DNA of 64,000 nt from Membranipora membranacea (taxonomy: Eukaryota > Bryozoa > Gymnolaemata > Cheilostomatida > Membraniporidae): positions 759,501 through 823,500 of the forward strand of contig OU612074.1 in NCBI GenBank assembly GCA_914767715.1, given 5' to 3'. The position numbers were made by a program, and so were the translations under genes. Shown piece after piece: positions 25,901-38,282 of this stretch. The notes below the pieces were generated by a model that was not told the DNA's origin, did not search any database, and was given only the letters and a program-made list of their open reading frames with translations. The stretch's first letter is position 1. Each line of letters opens with the position of its first letter.

Positions 25901-28894
25901 CTGGTAATTATTATTTCTGGCAGAAATGAAGGCGGTGCCGGAGCCGATAAGAAAAGCCAGATATGAATCGTGTCAGCTGTTTCCTGATCCTGAGAGACGA
26001 AAACAAGACTATCTACCTCTCAAAGCGGTCAGCAAGAAGAAACTCACAAAGAAAGGTAGTTTAGTTAGATCATATAACCCAGCAAAGTAAGGTCTTTTGT
26101 ATTTTATTTACTGAGCTCTGCTCTCTCTAGCTTAGGCGATAGTTCACTTTACCAAGGGTATAATTTCTTGTGTTTACAGAGCTACACCAAGTTCATTTGA
26201 AGGAAAACCAAACGAAAATGTTTCATAAAATATGTAGTGCCAACTTTAGCAGACCCCAGATATATTTAGGAAGCTCATCTAGCCCCTAAAATTCAGCGTT
26301 GAATGATTCCAACATAACAATTATACAGTAGAGGATCTATCATTGTACTTTTCTCAATCATAGCCAAGAAGAAGTTGGTGAGATCTCGCAGCGATATGGC
26401 TAAGAAGTTTACTGATCAGGACTGGCATTATCTCTATGCATTCTGGGAACACAGAATATTTACCATATTCCGTGTGTTAGGAGTTATCCTCTCAGCCTTG
26501 GCCCTGATTGGCTGTTTGCCAGTACTTCTGAATACTCATTGGGTGCGACATCCCTACGAAGTGAATGTCACCATCGGTAAGCTCAATATCATAGAGTTAT
26601 TGTAAATGATCAATGGTGTTATTGATAAAAGAGGTTAGACTGTAGAGGCGACACAAAACGCATTCTGTACTCATCGTTATTAAAATCAATTGTTTTTCAT
26701 ATATAACTCTAGATTTTTCACAACACACCAGAAACCATACTGACCATTTTATCGGTACTTCCTCCTGCTACTCTTCCATCCCGGCCTACATTTGAAAACT
26801 AAAGCTAAGCATAATAATTTGCATTCAATACTGAATAGCGCTTGGACAGTCCTTCTGCTGCTGCTGCCTAAAAACAGAAAGAGCCTAAGTAAAACAGAGT
26901 CAGCAACAGATAGCTGATGTGAAGCCCTGGAGAGTGTCAGCCAGGCAGCAGCAGCAATGGAAATATCGGACATTAAAGTGATTAAATCAGCAAGCCTCTT
27001 TGGGACTTTTTGCTCAGCGTATAAATATACACCACAATCATCTGTGTGCTGCATGGTATATTGATTTGCATATAACAATTTTGACATTTTCACAGATGAG
27101 TACAATGTATCGTATTACTCATCATATGACAGTGTGACGGACTATCCTGGGACCTACTTCTATTCCTATGATTGTCAAAATACCACCTGCTATTACTCAG
27201 GTGGGTAAATATTCCCCTGGCTACTCAGTGGGATGATCAGTGTATAATAAGAATTAATTAGAAAGCACATGCTGCAGATATATCATTGGGTTTAACTTCT
27301 GGTCATATCTATTAATAACCTCAACACCCTTATTTGAACAGTTTTATGTTGAAGTGATAAGAGCTGTGTTTTTATATATATGATACCATGTAGAGCTCTA
27401 TCTTTTTTACCACTGCATGTGTCAAAGAGTTAATATATATTTCATGATACTAAATTAATTATCAATCAATATTCTTTGTTAACTGTTGGACAGAGTTGTC
27501 TTACCAGTAATAGAGAGAGGAAAACTTATGTAGTTCTTCTGAATAGATACATAACCTAGAATATTTTCTGCTCGTAGATACCAAACATCATATTTGTTGT
27601 AGAGAGAGAATGGGAGACTCATGGCTTGTGGTTTAACTGTAGCTTTAATATGTCAACCTTCACAGGACTGAACGATCCTGCCTGTAAAAAACTTCAGTTT
27701 GATGAAAACTACAGTAAGTTCTAGTTTAGGCCTATTGACTAGCTTTTTCGGTGGAGGGTTTCATCCACCTTCTCCTTCCCCTCCTCTCCCCTTCTCCCTC
27801 CCCCCTTCCAATACCCCCCTCCCTACCAATATAGCTCATCAAGAACAGGCTTTGTAATTATTGTCTCAAGTGCTATGTTAGCAACAAGTTTTCATTCATT
27901 CAAACATTATTTAAGTTTACAGAACTCCGTTGTAACACAAAGACCTCACTATTAGTTACCTTTCTAATCTTGTTGTGTCTTTTCAATATATTACCAATCT
28001 CTTGACTATTTGACATATATTGCATTACCAACTTTGATATAATCAACTGTCATATTTTGTTTCTTTTTTATAGAGTTTCATCCAATAGTAGTAGGTTCTC
28101 TCTGCTGTGCTCCAGGATTAGGGTTTATCTCCCTCATATTGAACATATTAGGATTTGTCCGCTTACGTCTCTCCGATAGGATATACAGTTTCCACTCAGC
28201 TGGAGAGTTATATGTACTGAGCGGTAAGAGTTTATGTACCTGAATTTGCCCCTTTGATACAATAGTGGGGGTGAACTAGAGGTTATATATCTTGCTGAAG
28301 TTGAAAGCGTGCGTTTATCAGGGGGTTTAGATTTGAAAGATGGACTCGCGGCGTAAATGTCTGTTTTGCACCACGCACTGTTGCTTCTAAATGTAATTCT
28401 AGGACTAAATCAACTACAAAAAGATTGTCTCCTGTCATATTTTAATTTAGTCATGAAAATAATAGACAGATCACAAACGTGTGGTGTGTGAAAAAAGCAA
28501 CTTTGCATCTAAAGATCACACTTGTTTTGTAGGAGGTTTATTCTCGCTGGGTTTGAGTGTTATGGTCGCCACAGACGACATGATATACCACAATGACGCA
28601 ATGAAAAGAGAGGAGCCAAAACTCCTTCCTGGCTTCTACATAGCCTGGGTGATCCCACTATTTTACTTCACGGCGGGCTTCTTTCTCATGTTCGATGACA
28701 TTATAAGGTTTTTCTTCAGAACCAGGACTAAATCTCCCAGTAACTTAGCAGAGCTGTATCAAATGATGCTGCCGAATAATTCCATGTATAGCGCTGCAGG
28801 AGGAGCCAGCAGAGAGATGAAGTATATAAACGCTATAAGCAGCAACTACATCACGCAACAAGACACAACTAAGATCAGTGAAACTACAGCATGA
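22928..28894 (+). CDS. Four-helix membrane protein with long basic/His-rich N-terminus, unknown family
   Basis: Eight exons: 22928-23300, 23595-23684, 25924-26055, 26364-26576, 27096-27200, 27666-27713, 28074-28223, 28533-28894; 490 aa, every intron in phase 1. Residues 1-230 are a low-complexity, probably cytosolic head with a Gly7 run, Ser/His-rich patches and a basic stretch. Helices lie near 231-254, 325-348, 364-385 and 406-424, with a C-terminal tail of about 65 residues. The first outside loop (about 70 residues) is Tyr-rich and has Cys in YDCQNTTCYY and DPACKK. This loop layout recalls claudin/PMP22-like tetraspans, but the W-GLW-C-C signature is not complete, so I do not assign it. 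The start is the first ATG of the open exon; an upstream leader exon is possible. Confidence 0.75.
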
Positions 28895-30150
28895 ACACCA
28901 CAGGACCATTTTGTCATAGGACAGCTATATCAAGGGGCAAACAACTTCAACGACAACTCTCCAAAAGGCATTTTAAACTCGGGTTTGATGCAATGAAAAT
29001 GACCGAGTGTTCTAGTGCCTTGCAGCATTAAACCAAAAAGTGTATATATAAACTCTCAACCAATCTAATTCTTACCGACAGACATTGTGGTCAAACATTG
29101 AGGTTGGTAATTTTCCATGGCTAGTATACTATGTTTCAGCTGAAGTGGGTGCTCCGGACAGATAAATGTTTTAAGTGTCACCTCAAATTTAACTCATTTT
29201 GTCTCTTTACCTAATCACCACAATACAATCTCTTGCTATGTATGTCGATGACCCCCAAGGTCATGTAAATTACACAGGAGGGCACTAACCCAGTTGTTAC
29301 CTCATTTATCTTATGTGGATATGTGCCAAGCTATGGCACTAAAACTGATAAAAATCTTAGAAACACCGAAAGTGGTTAAGTTATTGGTGTGGCGCTTTTT
29401 AAGTGTCTTAAGGACCCATGTGATAATCATTGAGATAAAGGCCCTTGATAATGACTGGTGGGAGTTCTTCCCAATGTGCCTAATGTCCTAGCGTTTAGCC
29501 TGAGCCCCCCAGATTTTTGCTCCTCGCCCGACGCCCCCCCCCCCCCGGCCTCCTAATAGGACAAGTCTACAATAATTATTGTAACTTCTTGCATATTCGT
29601 TAAATGTTCCCCAAAATGAACTGACCGAGTTGGAATTTAAGACAGTGAACAGCTGTTATCTCAAATCACGTTGACTTACACACAGATTAAACTTTATCTC
29701 ATTTATTACCTCATTTATCTGTGAGTGTGTCAACCTTAGCCTTAGTTCCTATATTGTCAGCTTTCATCTGTACCATCCTAACATTGTGCCTGATGAAATT
29801 ATCAATTTTAACGGCAATTTAATGTTACTTAGGCTGGATCTTTGGGATTATTGGACAGTTACTGTCTGCTAGGACAAGCTTAGATGTCAAATACGTCGAT
29901 TTGGATGATTACATATATTGTAGTCAGGTACTTTAGATCGTGTTGTAGTGGAGGTTTAGGCCTATCTGTCTAGTCAATATTTTGTCCAAAGCTAAGCTTG
30001 TAATCGATGTGCTAACAGCCGTGTACTATCAAGTCAACATAAATCCACCAAGGTGATATGAACTAAAGACAAGACCGGTGTTTTACAAAACAGCATCTTC
30101 TCGCGGGAGCATTGTATGTCAGCAAAGTTCCTGATCTTCAGCTGGAGATA
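28895..30150. other. Intergenic region
   Basis: Holds the 3' UTR of the four-helix protein gene and the promoter side of the SGLT gene. Apart from a C run near 29531 ('cgccccccccccccccgg'), nothing specific is visible. Open frames here are short and lack domains. Confidence 0.5.
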
Positions 30151-33100
30151 ATGGCCGTAGTGGATGAGATACCAGAGAACACCCCCCTCCACTGGGCGGA
30201 CTATGTTGTAATACTCATATACTTTATATTCGTCATAGGTGTCGGTATATGGGTAAGTTTGACGCAAATTTTCCATAGAAGTCCATTAAAGGATTATTTT
30301 GGTGTTTGTGGCACGGGAATGGTTAGGGAGGTCATGTTCCATTCCTGATGACTGATACTTTTGCAAATACACTTTCATCAAACTCTGTGGTAAATTATTA
30401 AGTCACTCAAGCTAGTTAGAAGCGATTGTTTGAGATATAATATTTGTATTCGAAATATAGTAAGTCAGTCATTCGGCTGCAGCTTGTAAGTTGAGTTCCA
30501 AATTAAAATACTTCTTTTGATCGTTCAGCCGATTTATTCAAATTAATTGACTTTAGACTACAATTGATAGATAAAATAATGTAATTTATGTGGTTGTTGA
30601 TGTTGCAGACTTATCTCACGTCGTCGTAGTTTGATAGTGCAGACTTATTTTATGTTATTGTTTGATAGTGCAGACTTATTTTACGTCGTTGTTTAATAGT
30701 GCAGACTTATTTTACGTCGTTGTTTAATAGTGCAGACTTATTTTATGTCGTTGTTTGATAGTGCAGACTTATTTTACGTCGTTGTTTAATAGTGCAGACT
30801 TATTTTACGTCGTTGTTTAATAGTGCAGACTTATTTTATGTCGTTGTTTGATAGTGCAGACTTATTTTACGTCGTTGTTTAATAGTGCAGACTTATTTTA
30901 TGTCGTTGTTTGATAGTGCAGACTTATTTTACGTCGTTGTTTAATAGTGCAGACTTATTTTATGTCGTTGTTTGATAGTGCAGACTTATTTTAAGTCGTT
31001 GTTTAATAGTGCAGACTTATTTTACGTCGTTGTTTAATAGTGCAGACTTATTTTATGTCGTAGTTTGATAGTGCAGACTTATTTTAGACCTCAACCAGAA
31101 ACAGAGGAAGTGTGAAGGGATATTTTCTAGCAGGACAAAATCAACACTGGATTCCTGTAAGTTTGTAATCAGCTCGTGAGGACCTCTTTTAGTGAAAGGA
31201 GTGCCAAATCCCACCACGCTAAGTTGTGAGAATCAAAATAAGGATATGAATTCTTTTTGCTCTGCGGCCTGTGCTGTCCGTCTTCACTATCGTAAACTCT
31301 GGCATCTTTTAAGCCTCCATTGAATAGACCAACATCAAGTCTGTAAGCTAATTATATGCCTTTTGTGGCTGTTTGCCAGAGTTGCGTTTCCGACCAAGTG
31401 AGCAAAGGACTATTTTTGTTTTTGCAACTACAAATCATGACATGGAAACTGAAAAGATTTTGAAAGTTATCAGATGCTGGCCCTTGCTGTGTTAGGTCAG
31501 TAATCATGACATCACTTTTATAGGTAGGAGCGTCGATATTTGCCAGTAATATCGGCAGTCAGCATTTCCTTGGTCTTGCAGGTGGAGGCGCTGCAAATGG
31601 ATTCAGTGTCGCTTACTACGAGTTACATGTAAGTAGGAGTAACATAATGACTTGTGTAAGTGGTCTGCTGGTAGTGGCATTCCATCGCCGGCCACAGCCA
31701 AGGTACTGTGCGACATTACTGTCTGTGGTGTAAAATGAAATACACTACCAGCAACCCAGTTGGTGTTTAACCACTTATATATTAAACCATGTAGTTACAG
31801 AGTTATGAATGACACAAAGTGTCACTTACAGCCGCGTGTATGAGCTCTAAAAACAAGTTTGCGCAAACCCTGATACAGTGCCTTTTCACCTTGACCGTAC
31901 TTTAATTGCCTCACATATCATTGCTTATATTTTCGCAGGCGGTTATTATTGTGTTATTGTTGGGGTGGGTATTCGTACCAGTGTATCTAGCTAGTGGTAC
32001 TAACACTATGCCTGAGTATCTGAGGCTAAGATTCGGAGGAAGAAGAATCCGAGTATTCATGTCCGGGTTATCTCTTATAGCCTATGTCTTCATGAAAATC
32101 TCGGTAAGTTAGAAAACACCGCTGGAAAGTGGTGATCACTCAGCCCAGAGGAAAAATGTCAGCTAGAGTTTAGTTTAGCTAAGTTTTAATTAGATGGGAA
32201 TCTTTATAGAAAAGAGGCTGAGTAAATGTTAGCTAACCTAAATTTAAATATTTCAAGCTTGAGCGAAATATGGCCGACCTTTTCTCTTGCAAATACTTTA
32301 CTCCTCTAGGGTAGGTAGGATCGGATTCGTATCTATCTCCATGACCCATGACCAAGCGATCGCAATGTGGCGTTATGTTCTCAACCATATTCCAAAATTA
32401 AAACACCTGATTGATCACTACCTGATTACAGATAGATCTGTACGCCGGGACTGTATTTGTTGAACAAGCTACCAGACTGAATATGTACGGCTCCATAGCT
32501 GCTATAGTGGGGGCGGCTGCTCTATTCACTATTACAGGTGTGTAGGCGAAACATCAATGATCCATTCTGTCTGTGAATTATAACAGTCCCAGGTTGACTT
32601 GCTACATCAAGAATTTTTATATGAGGTGCATCCTGAATAACTCAAAATATGTATGCAGACAAAAATTTGAGTCCCATAGCAACTGTGCATTCATGTTTCA
32701 CTTAATTAATAGCAGCTCAAGATCACTACTATAACTCTGTATTGTCTCTCAACACTATAGGTGGATTGACAGCGGTGATATGGACAGACTTCGTACAGAC
32801 TATCATAATGGTTATAGGAGCCGTTCTTCTCTGTATTCTCAGTAAGTTTCTCGAGCTATTTATAAAATGTGAACCTGCCAATAACTGGTTTTATACCTAA
32901 CTTTGGATTGGTGCAATACCTGGTTAAAGTGCTCAAACTGGTAGTGGCATTTCTTTACTGTTATTGACAGTGAAATGTAGTAACTAGTAACCCATGCAGA
33001 TTAGAGCAGAATTCAATGCCTATTTGCCACAGCTATTTTTTCTGTGCCAATAGGCACCCATTCCGCTGGAGCCAGAGATACGTGGATAACTTCCTATCAA

Positions 33101-36100
33101 ATAATCAGATTATAGCAATAATACTAATCCCTAAAATCAAAAGCTGTTTTGATATTTTAAAATGCCTCTTGATTCCTCCTCTTGTGTAGAGCGCGATTAT
33201 ATTATCTGTCTCATCAGGTTTTATAAAGGTCGGAGGATATGAGCGTCTGGTGTATGAGTTTCACGGTGGTGTGCCCGGCTCTCTCCTCACCACTAATTCA
33301 TCGTGTGGAATGCCGGCGGAGGAATCATTCCACATATTCAGAGATCCTCTGAGTGATGACCTACCCTGGCCTGGTGCTCTTACTGGGGCTATACTCAAAT
33401 CTCTCTGGTACTGGTGTGCTGACCAGGTTAGTCTAGGAGGGGGGATGTCATACCCAGCCTACTTCAGATTAGCTTAGTTTTCCGTCTGTTAACGATGGAA
33501 AACTAAGCTTATTTTTGCCTCGACGTTAATGTTGTAGACATAATGGGTACACCGAAGATGCAGGAAATTTTGAGAACTATTGCGTGTGAACGATTAGATT
33601 GAAATACTGCAAAATACTATTTCATCAGTCTAATGTTCTAGTTTCACTCGCAAGAGGCTGAACAGAAACAACTACGACATTCCCATAAAGCCTCAAACTG
33701 TACAAAGAATAAACTCTGTTTTAGTGTAATCATTCTTTGCTTCCTTGCTTATTTTACCACAGGTCATAGTTCAGCGAGCCTTGGCCGCGAAGAACTTCAC
33801 ACATGCTAAAGCTGGTACCTGTCTGGCTGCTGTTCTCAAGATGCTGCCTCTCTTCCTTCTTGTGATGCCAGGAATGATAGCAAGAATTCTCTACCCAAGT
33901 ATGTGTTCTGCAGCTAAAGTTGATCCTGGTGTGAATCAAATATAGGGGTTCACGTACCAAACATGTGATTGTGGAGAGTCGGATACTAGCGATTCTAGAT
34001 TTACCAATGTGAAAACTCCTAGTCAAATAAACTATCAATCTAGAACTTATGCATAAGACTTTTGATGCTGATACTAAACATTGATGTATGAACCACTGAG
34101 ATCCTTTTCTCTGAATTTATGGTCAGTTGTCTACACTTGTACATAAATAAGAAAACTCCACAATTCATCATAAATTCTTACTGCAGCATGTCTATCGACA
34201 CTATTTTCATTTATTCATTAGTTATTGCCAACCAATAAAATTTAAATCTAGCTTATGTTATTGCTCTTAATACTTTCAGCCACTGTTGGTTGCGCAGACG
34301 CTGAGACTTGTATGAAGGTATGCGGGTCTACTGTAGGCTGCTCTAATATAGCTTACTCAACTCTAGTCCTCAACCTTATGCCAACAGGTAAATCCCCACA
34401 GTGAATTAAACACTATAATTGCAAATGGTTGACATATACAATTTTTTTCTTTCAATTATTTCCAGTCATGCTTCAGCAGGGCACACTAACTTTTGACCAA
34501 ATCTTCCCAGCCACTTACTCTTGAATCGGACTTTTTTTTAATTGAATTATGGACCAACTATGGTAAACATCTCTTAAAACTAATTTTTGATTTTTCCTGG
34601 TTTTAGGGCTGCACCAACACCAAAATCTTATCCTGCTCACACTGTGCAAGTCACTCGAAATTTATTGAACAGTGCTTATATACTTCTGGACGTTAACTTC
34701 AATAACCAACAAATTGGGAATAAGTCTCAATTCAATTTCGTTTCAAGATGTAATGCCAAAGGGAAAATATATCTATTGCAATGCTCAGCCCTAATCTGGG
34801 GGAAAAAATCACATTTAATTATGTTGAATGGAATTAAATCAGCAATATCTCGGGTTGCAACAATCAAAAGCATGTCAGTGTAAACATCTTGTTTCCTGTA
34901 GCCTCCCATGATCCAGCAAAAGGTGGTTGATAATGGTAAGCCCCCAAAATGTTGACACTTGAATTAGTATTCCGATGAGCACGCCGCTGTAGGTTTGATA
35001 GACATGCAGGGTGACTAGGATCTCAAGATCGAATCATTTGCAAATAATTTAACAAAAAAAGACAAACATTTGGTTCAATCACAAATAATTCTCACACTAA
35101 GGCTATATAGATATCACATTGTTTGTAATGTTATGTTGACCAGGACTAAGAGGAGTGATGTTAGCTGTGATGTTGGCAGCTCTGATGTCATCTCTTACCT
35201 CAGTGTTTAACTCTAGCAGTACTTTGTTTACTCTCGATATCTGGAGCGTATTCAGGAAGAACGCCTCCAGCAGGGAAATGATGATTGTCGGCAGGTATGT
35301 ACTTACTACCTTCTGTGTGGCTGTATAGATAATACATGATGACTTATTCAAAGGCAAAGGCTGCAGCTCTTCATGGTTTGATTATTTTGAGCTGCATTTA
35401 TGGTATAACCTTTCCAAGACCTTAGTCTACAAAAAGCTTGAAAATATTAAGAACTATCACAAACAGTGTGAACTGTGAATGGCACACTCGCAATAACAAT
35501 TACTTGTTTTCTTGTAATATATACAAAGGAAAAGTGTTGAAAACAGGAAATTTATTGAAATAAGCGGTTCACCCGTAAAATACTTTTTATAAGTTTACGG
35601 GTTCACCTTAGTAATGGATATTTAGCTAGTGATTAATTATAAAAGAACAAAGCCTTCTATCTATCATCAATTACAGAGTGTTTGTCCTGGTGCAGGTTTG
35701 CGTGAGTGTATTCTGGGTTCCACTGCTGAGAGGTAGCCATGGATCTCAAATATTCACATACACTGTACAAGTCGGGTCGTTCTTTCAGCCACCCGTCATT
35801 GCTCTATTCACCTTGGCTCTCTTTACGTCTCGTATAAATGAAAAGGTATGATACTTATATTCATTTCAATCTTGGCGTACAAAGAGTACAGCGAGTGAAA
35901 ATCCTGAAGTATACCAAAATGTATTTTAGTGGTTCTTGTAGCACATGTGGGAAGACAACTCCCGTTCTATTTTCTCAATTTAGATTAGACCATACAACAT
36001 TGATACTGCAAGGGAAGTAATTTTCTGCTGTCCACAAATGTTTTTGCTCTTCCAAACCCAACCAATCAGAGCTAGCACAATGGCTACCAATTGTGGCAAG

Positions 36101-37399
36101 TCTTGATATCAAAATTGTTCTTTTAAGGGGGCGTTCTGGTCGTTGATAGTGGGTAGTGTGATAGGAATCAGCAGGTTTGCTATAGAATACAGCTATGAGA
36201 AGCCGACATGTGGCCAGGGAGAGGATACGAGGCCAGGATTTGTGAAGGATCTTCACTTTCTCTACTTTGCAGTTATCTTATATGTACTGTGTGTACTAGT
36301 AGCTGTTATAATATCACTGCTAACTAAACCTATAGATCCTAAACATGTAAGTAAAATAGTACAGACTTCATGTAGATCGTGATTGATCCAATTTGCCTAC
36401 TTTCTGAGTCGCTCTCATTATACTAGTGATAGCAAAGGGGGAGCAACTCCAAAGTACGGAAATTGGATAAAACACGATCTCGGCTTCATGTTACCATCAT
36501 CAACCTATAACATGTATATACATATTTCATTGATGATATTGGGTGTTTTCAATATTCAGGCAGCTGCATTGTTCATATTACTGTCAGATCCCAATACATC
36601 ATTTGCAACGTCAATTTGAATTTTTCCCTTCGGAGGGGGTAAAATCTAATCTTAGCTACTATCAACAATTTATTAGTACAACAAGCAAACTGATACTGCT
36701 ATTCAACACACTAGAATAATCAGATGATGTCACAATTCCCGACGATATAACTTACGCTCTGTTTGGTTACAGTTACACAGGTTGACCTTTTGGAGTAGAT
36801 TCGACAGACAGCCCAGAGTTAACCTCGGAGCAGCAGATGATGAGGGCAGAGAAATCCAGGAGACAGAACAGCAGCCAGAGGAATCAAAAACAGGTACAGT
36901 CAATATAGCTACCCTTACAATGTATTAACTTTTCTATGACAGCACTGTTGTATCTCCTATTCATTCTGTCCGATCTCGACTTGGTATGGCCGGAAGGAAT
37001 GAGATCAAAAACGTTGCTAAGGATTATTGGGTTGTGGCGATCGAGCCTTTAAGCTGCGCACCAACATGGATGATATAACTGATAGTCGACTGGCATAATA
37101 CCAAGGAGAGGTTTATAAAAAGGACTGAAGCATTCAGTGACCAGTTCCCTTGTGTTTAGTCTCCATGTTTGTTTGTAGAGTTCACTAGTCCCCCACCGTG
37201 GTATAAGAAGGCAGCGCTATGGGTGTGTGGTATAGACCATACAGTTGAGAATGACGCTAAGGTAATACCAGCTAGAGAATCAACCCAGATACCTGATCAC
37301 GAGTCGCTGCAGGAGAAGTCAACACTGAAAACTCTGACTAACTGTATAGCATTGTCAGTTGGTGCTTTGTCTATTTTTGTGATGGTTTTCTACAAATGA
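30151..37399 (+). CDS. Sodium/solute cotransporter of the SLC5 (SGLT) family, complete
   Basis: Plasma-membrane Na-coupled symporter with a LeuT fold. Fourteen exons: 30151-30252, 31088-31156, 31524-31628, 31939-32103, 32432-32537, 32761-32841, 33218-33426, 33763-33898, 34280-34387, 35144-35294, 35677-35845, 36128-36346, 36773-36893, 37179-37399. All phases agree and give 653 aa, close to human SGLT1 (664). Family marks: [65 protein letters not shown] and INEKGAFWSL. The residues aligning with SGLT1 N78, H83, E102 and Q457, and the serines of the Na site ([11 protein letters not shown]), are kept, so it should work; whether it carries glucose, myo-inositol or another solute is not decided. 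The last exon gives the final helix near the C-terminus. The start is the first in-frame ATG, at a normal distance before helix 1. An AATAAA lies at 37861. Confidence 0.95.
30606..31087 (+). repeat. 31-bp minisatellite ending exactly at a splice acceptor
   Basis: About 15.5 tandem copies of a 31-bp unit (core 'gtgcagacttattttacgtc' + 'gttgtttaata') fill the end of SGLT intron 1. The last copy changes 'ttattttac' to 'ttattttag', which is the acceptor AG of exon 2 at 31088. The exon starts at the next base. Confidence 0.9.
36372..36480. repeat. Short MITE, same family as 15263-15372
   Basis: The ends 'tgtagatcgtgattgatcca' and 'ttggataaaacacgatct' are inverted relatives, with a 'gggggagcaactcc' core. 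Sits in SGLT intron 12. Confidence 0.6.
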
Positions 37400-38282
37400 T
37401 TGATGCAATGGTTTACCTATGGCGAAACAAAGATCTAATAATTGGTGACCTTTTCGGGTTGTTCTTCCTCAATTGCAATCAGGGAGGGAAGTGATTTTTG
37501 CTTTTTTTTTGTTTACTTTATTTAAGTCAAGTCTTTATTTAAGAAGTTATGCTTTTTTCATCAAGAGTATGGGTGGCAGGCCCGTTTGAGTTGATCCTGA
37601 TTTGACTATACTGAAACAGAATTTTGTTGTGGAAAGATGTAGTGTTCTCAAAAAATGGTCTTGACAGTGACACAAGACTTGGCTTGAGCATGTGTTACTA
37701 TGCATTAACAAAATTTGTATTAACTTATTTGTCCGACTAGTTGAGTGAGTGTCCTACTACTTGGGCTGTTTGAACTAATTAACTGGGATGTCAGCCACTT
37801 TCCAAGACAAATTATGATTGTAAGCAAATCTCAGCAATAAGTTCTAACTTTTTGATCCTAAATAAACTAAAAACATAACAGACAATGTCAAACCGAATTT
37901 TATTATGCTTGATGCATTTATTTTATTCGAACTATAACTCTTGAAACAGGAAACATAAATAATTATTCACAACATAAATCGTAGTCCACTAAACAAAGAC
38001 TGGGACGATCGAGAGATAAACTAAATGCAGGATACTTCTACGATCCTCCAGTATCCTTACAAGACCAGGGTAAGGTAAGACTGAGGTCTCTCTTTGATAG
38101 AGATTAATCTCTCAGACTCTCTAAATAATTATAACACAAGCAAAATAAATACATACATAATAGTGCAGGAACCCTACGCTTTAATTATACCATACTACTC
38201 CTATACTATGAACAGTTCTAAAACCTAAAACTGAGGCTCTTGGATCTGTTGGTATCCCTGCTGCCGAGTAGTTTAAGTTGAG
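37400..38282. other. Convergent 3' ends of two genes
   Basis: The SGLT stop (plus, 37399) and the stop of the low-complexity protein (minus, 38283) face each other. A plus-strand AATAAA at 37861 and a minus-strand AATAAA (TTTATT at 37898-37903, another near 37919) lie within 60 bp, so the two transcripts probably overlap at their 3' ends. No coding sequence is seen between them. Confidence 0.6.

Noticed and set aside
26749-27105. 118-codon open frame on the minus strand
   Set aside because: It lies antisense within an intron of the four-helix membrane protein gene, has no recognisable domain, overlaps a self-complementary CTG/CAG-rich stretch, and has no splice or promoter context.
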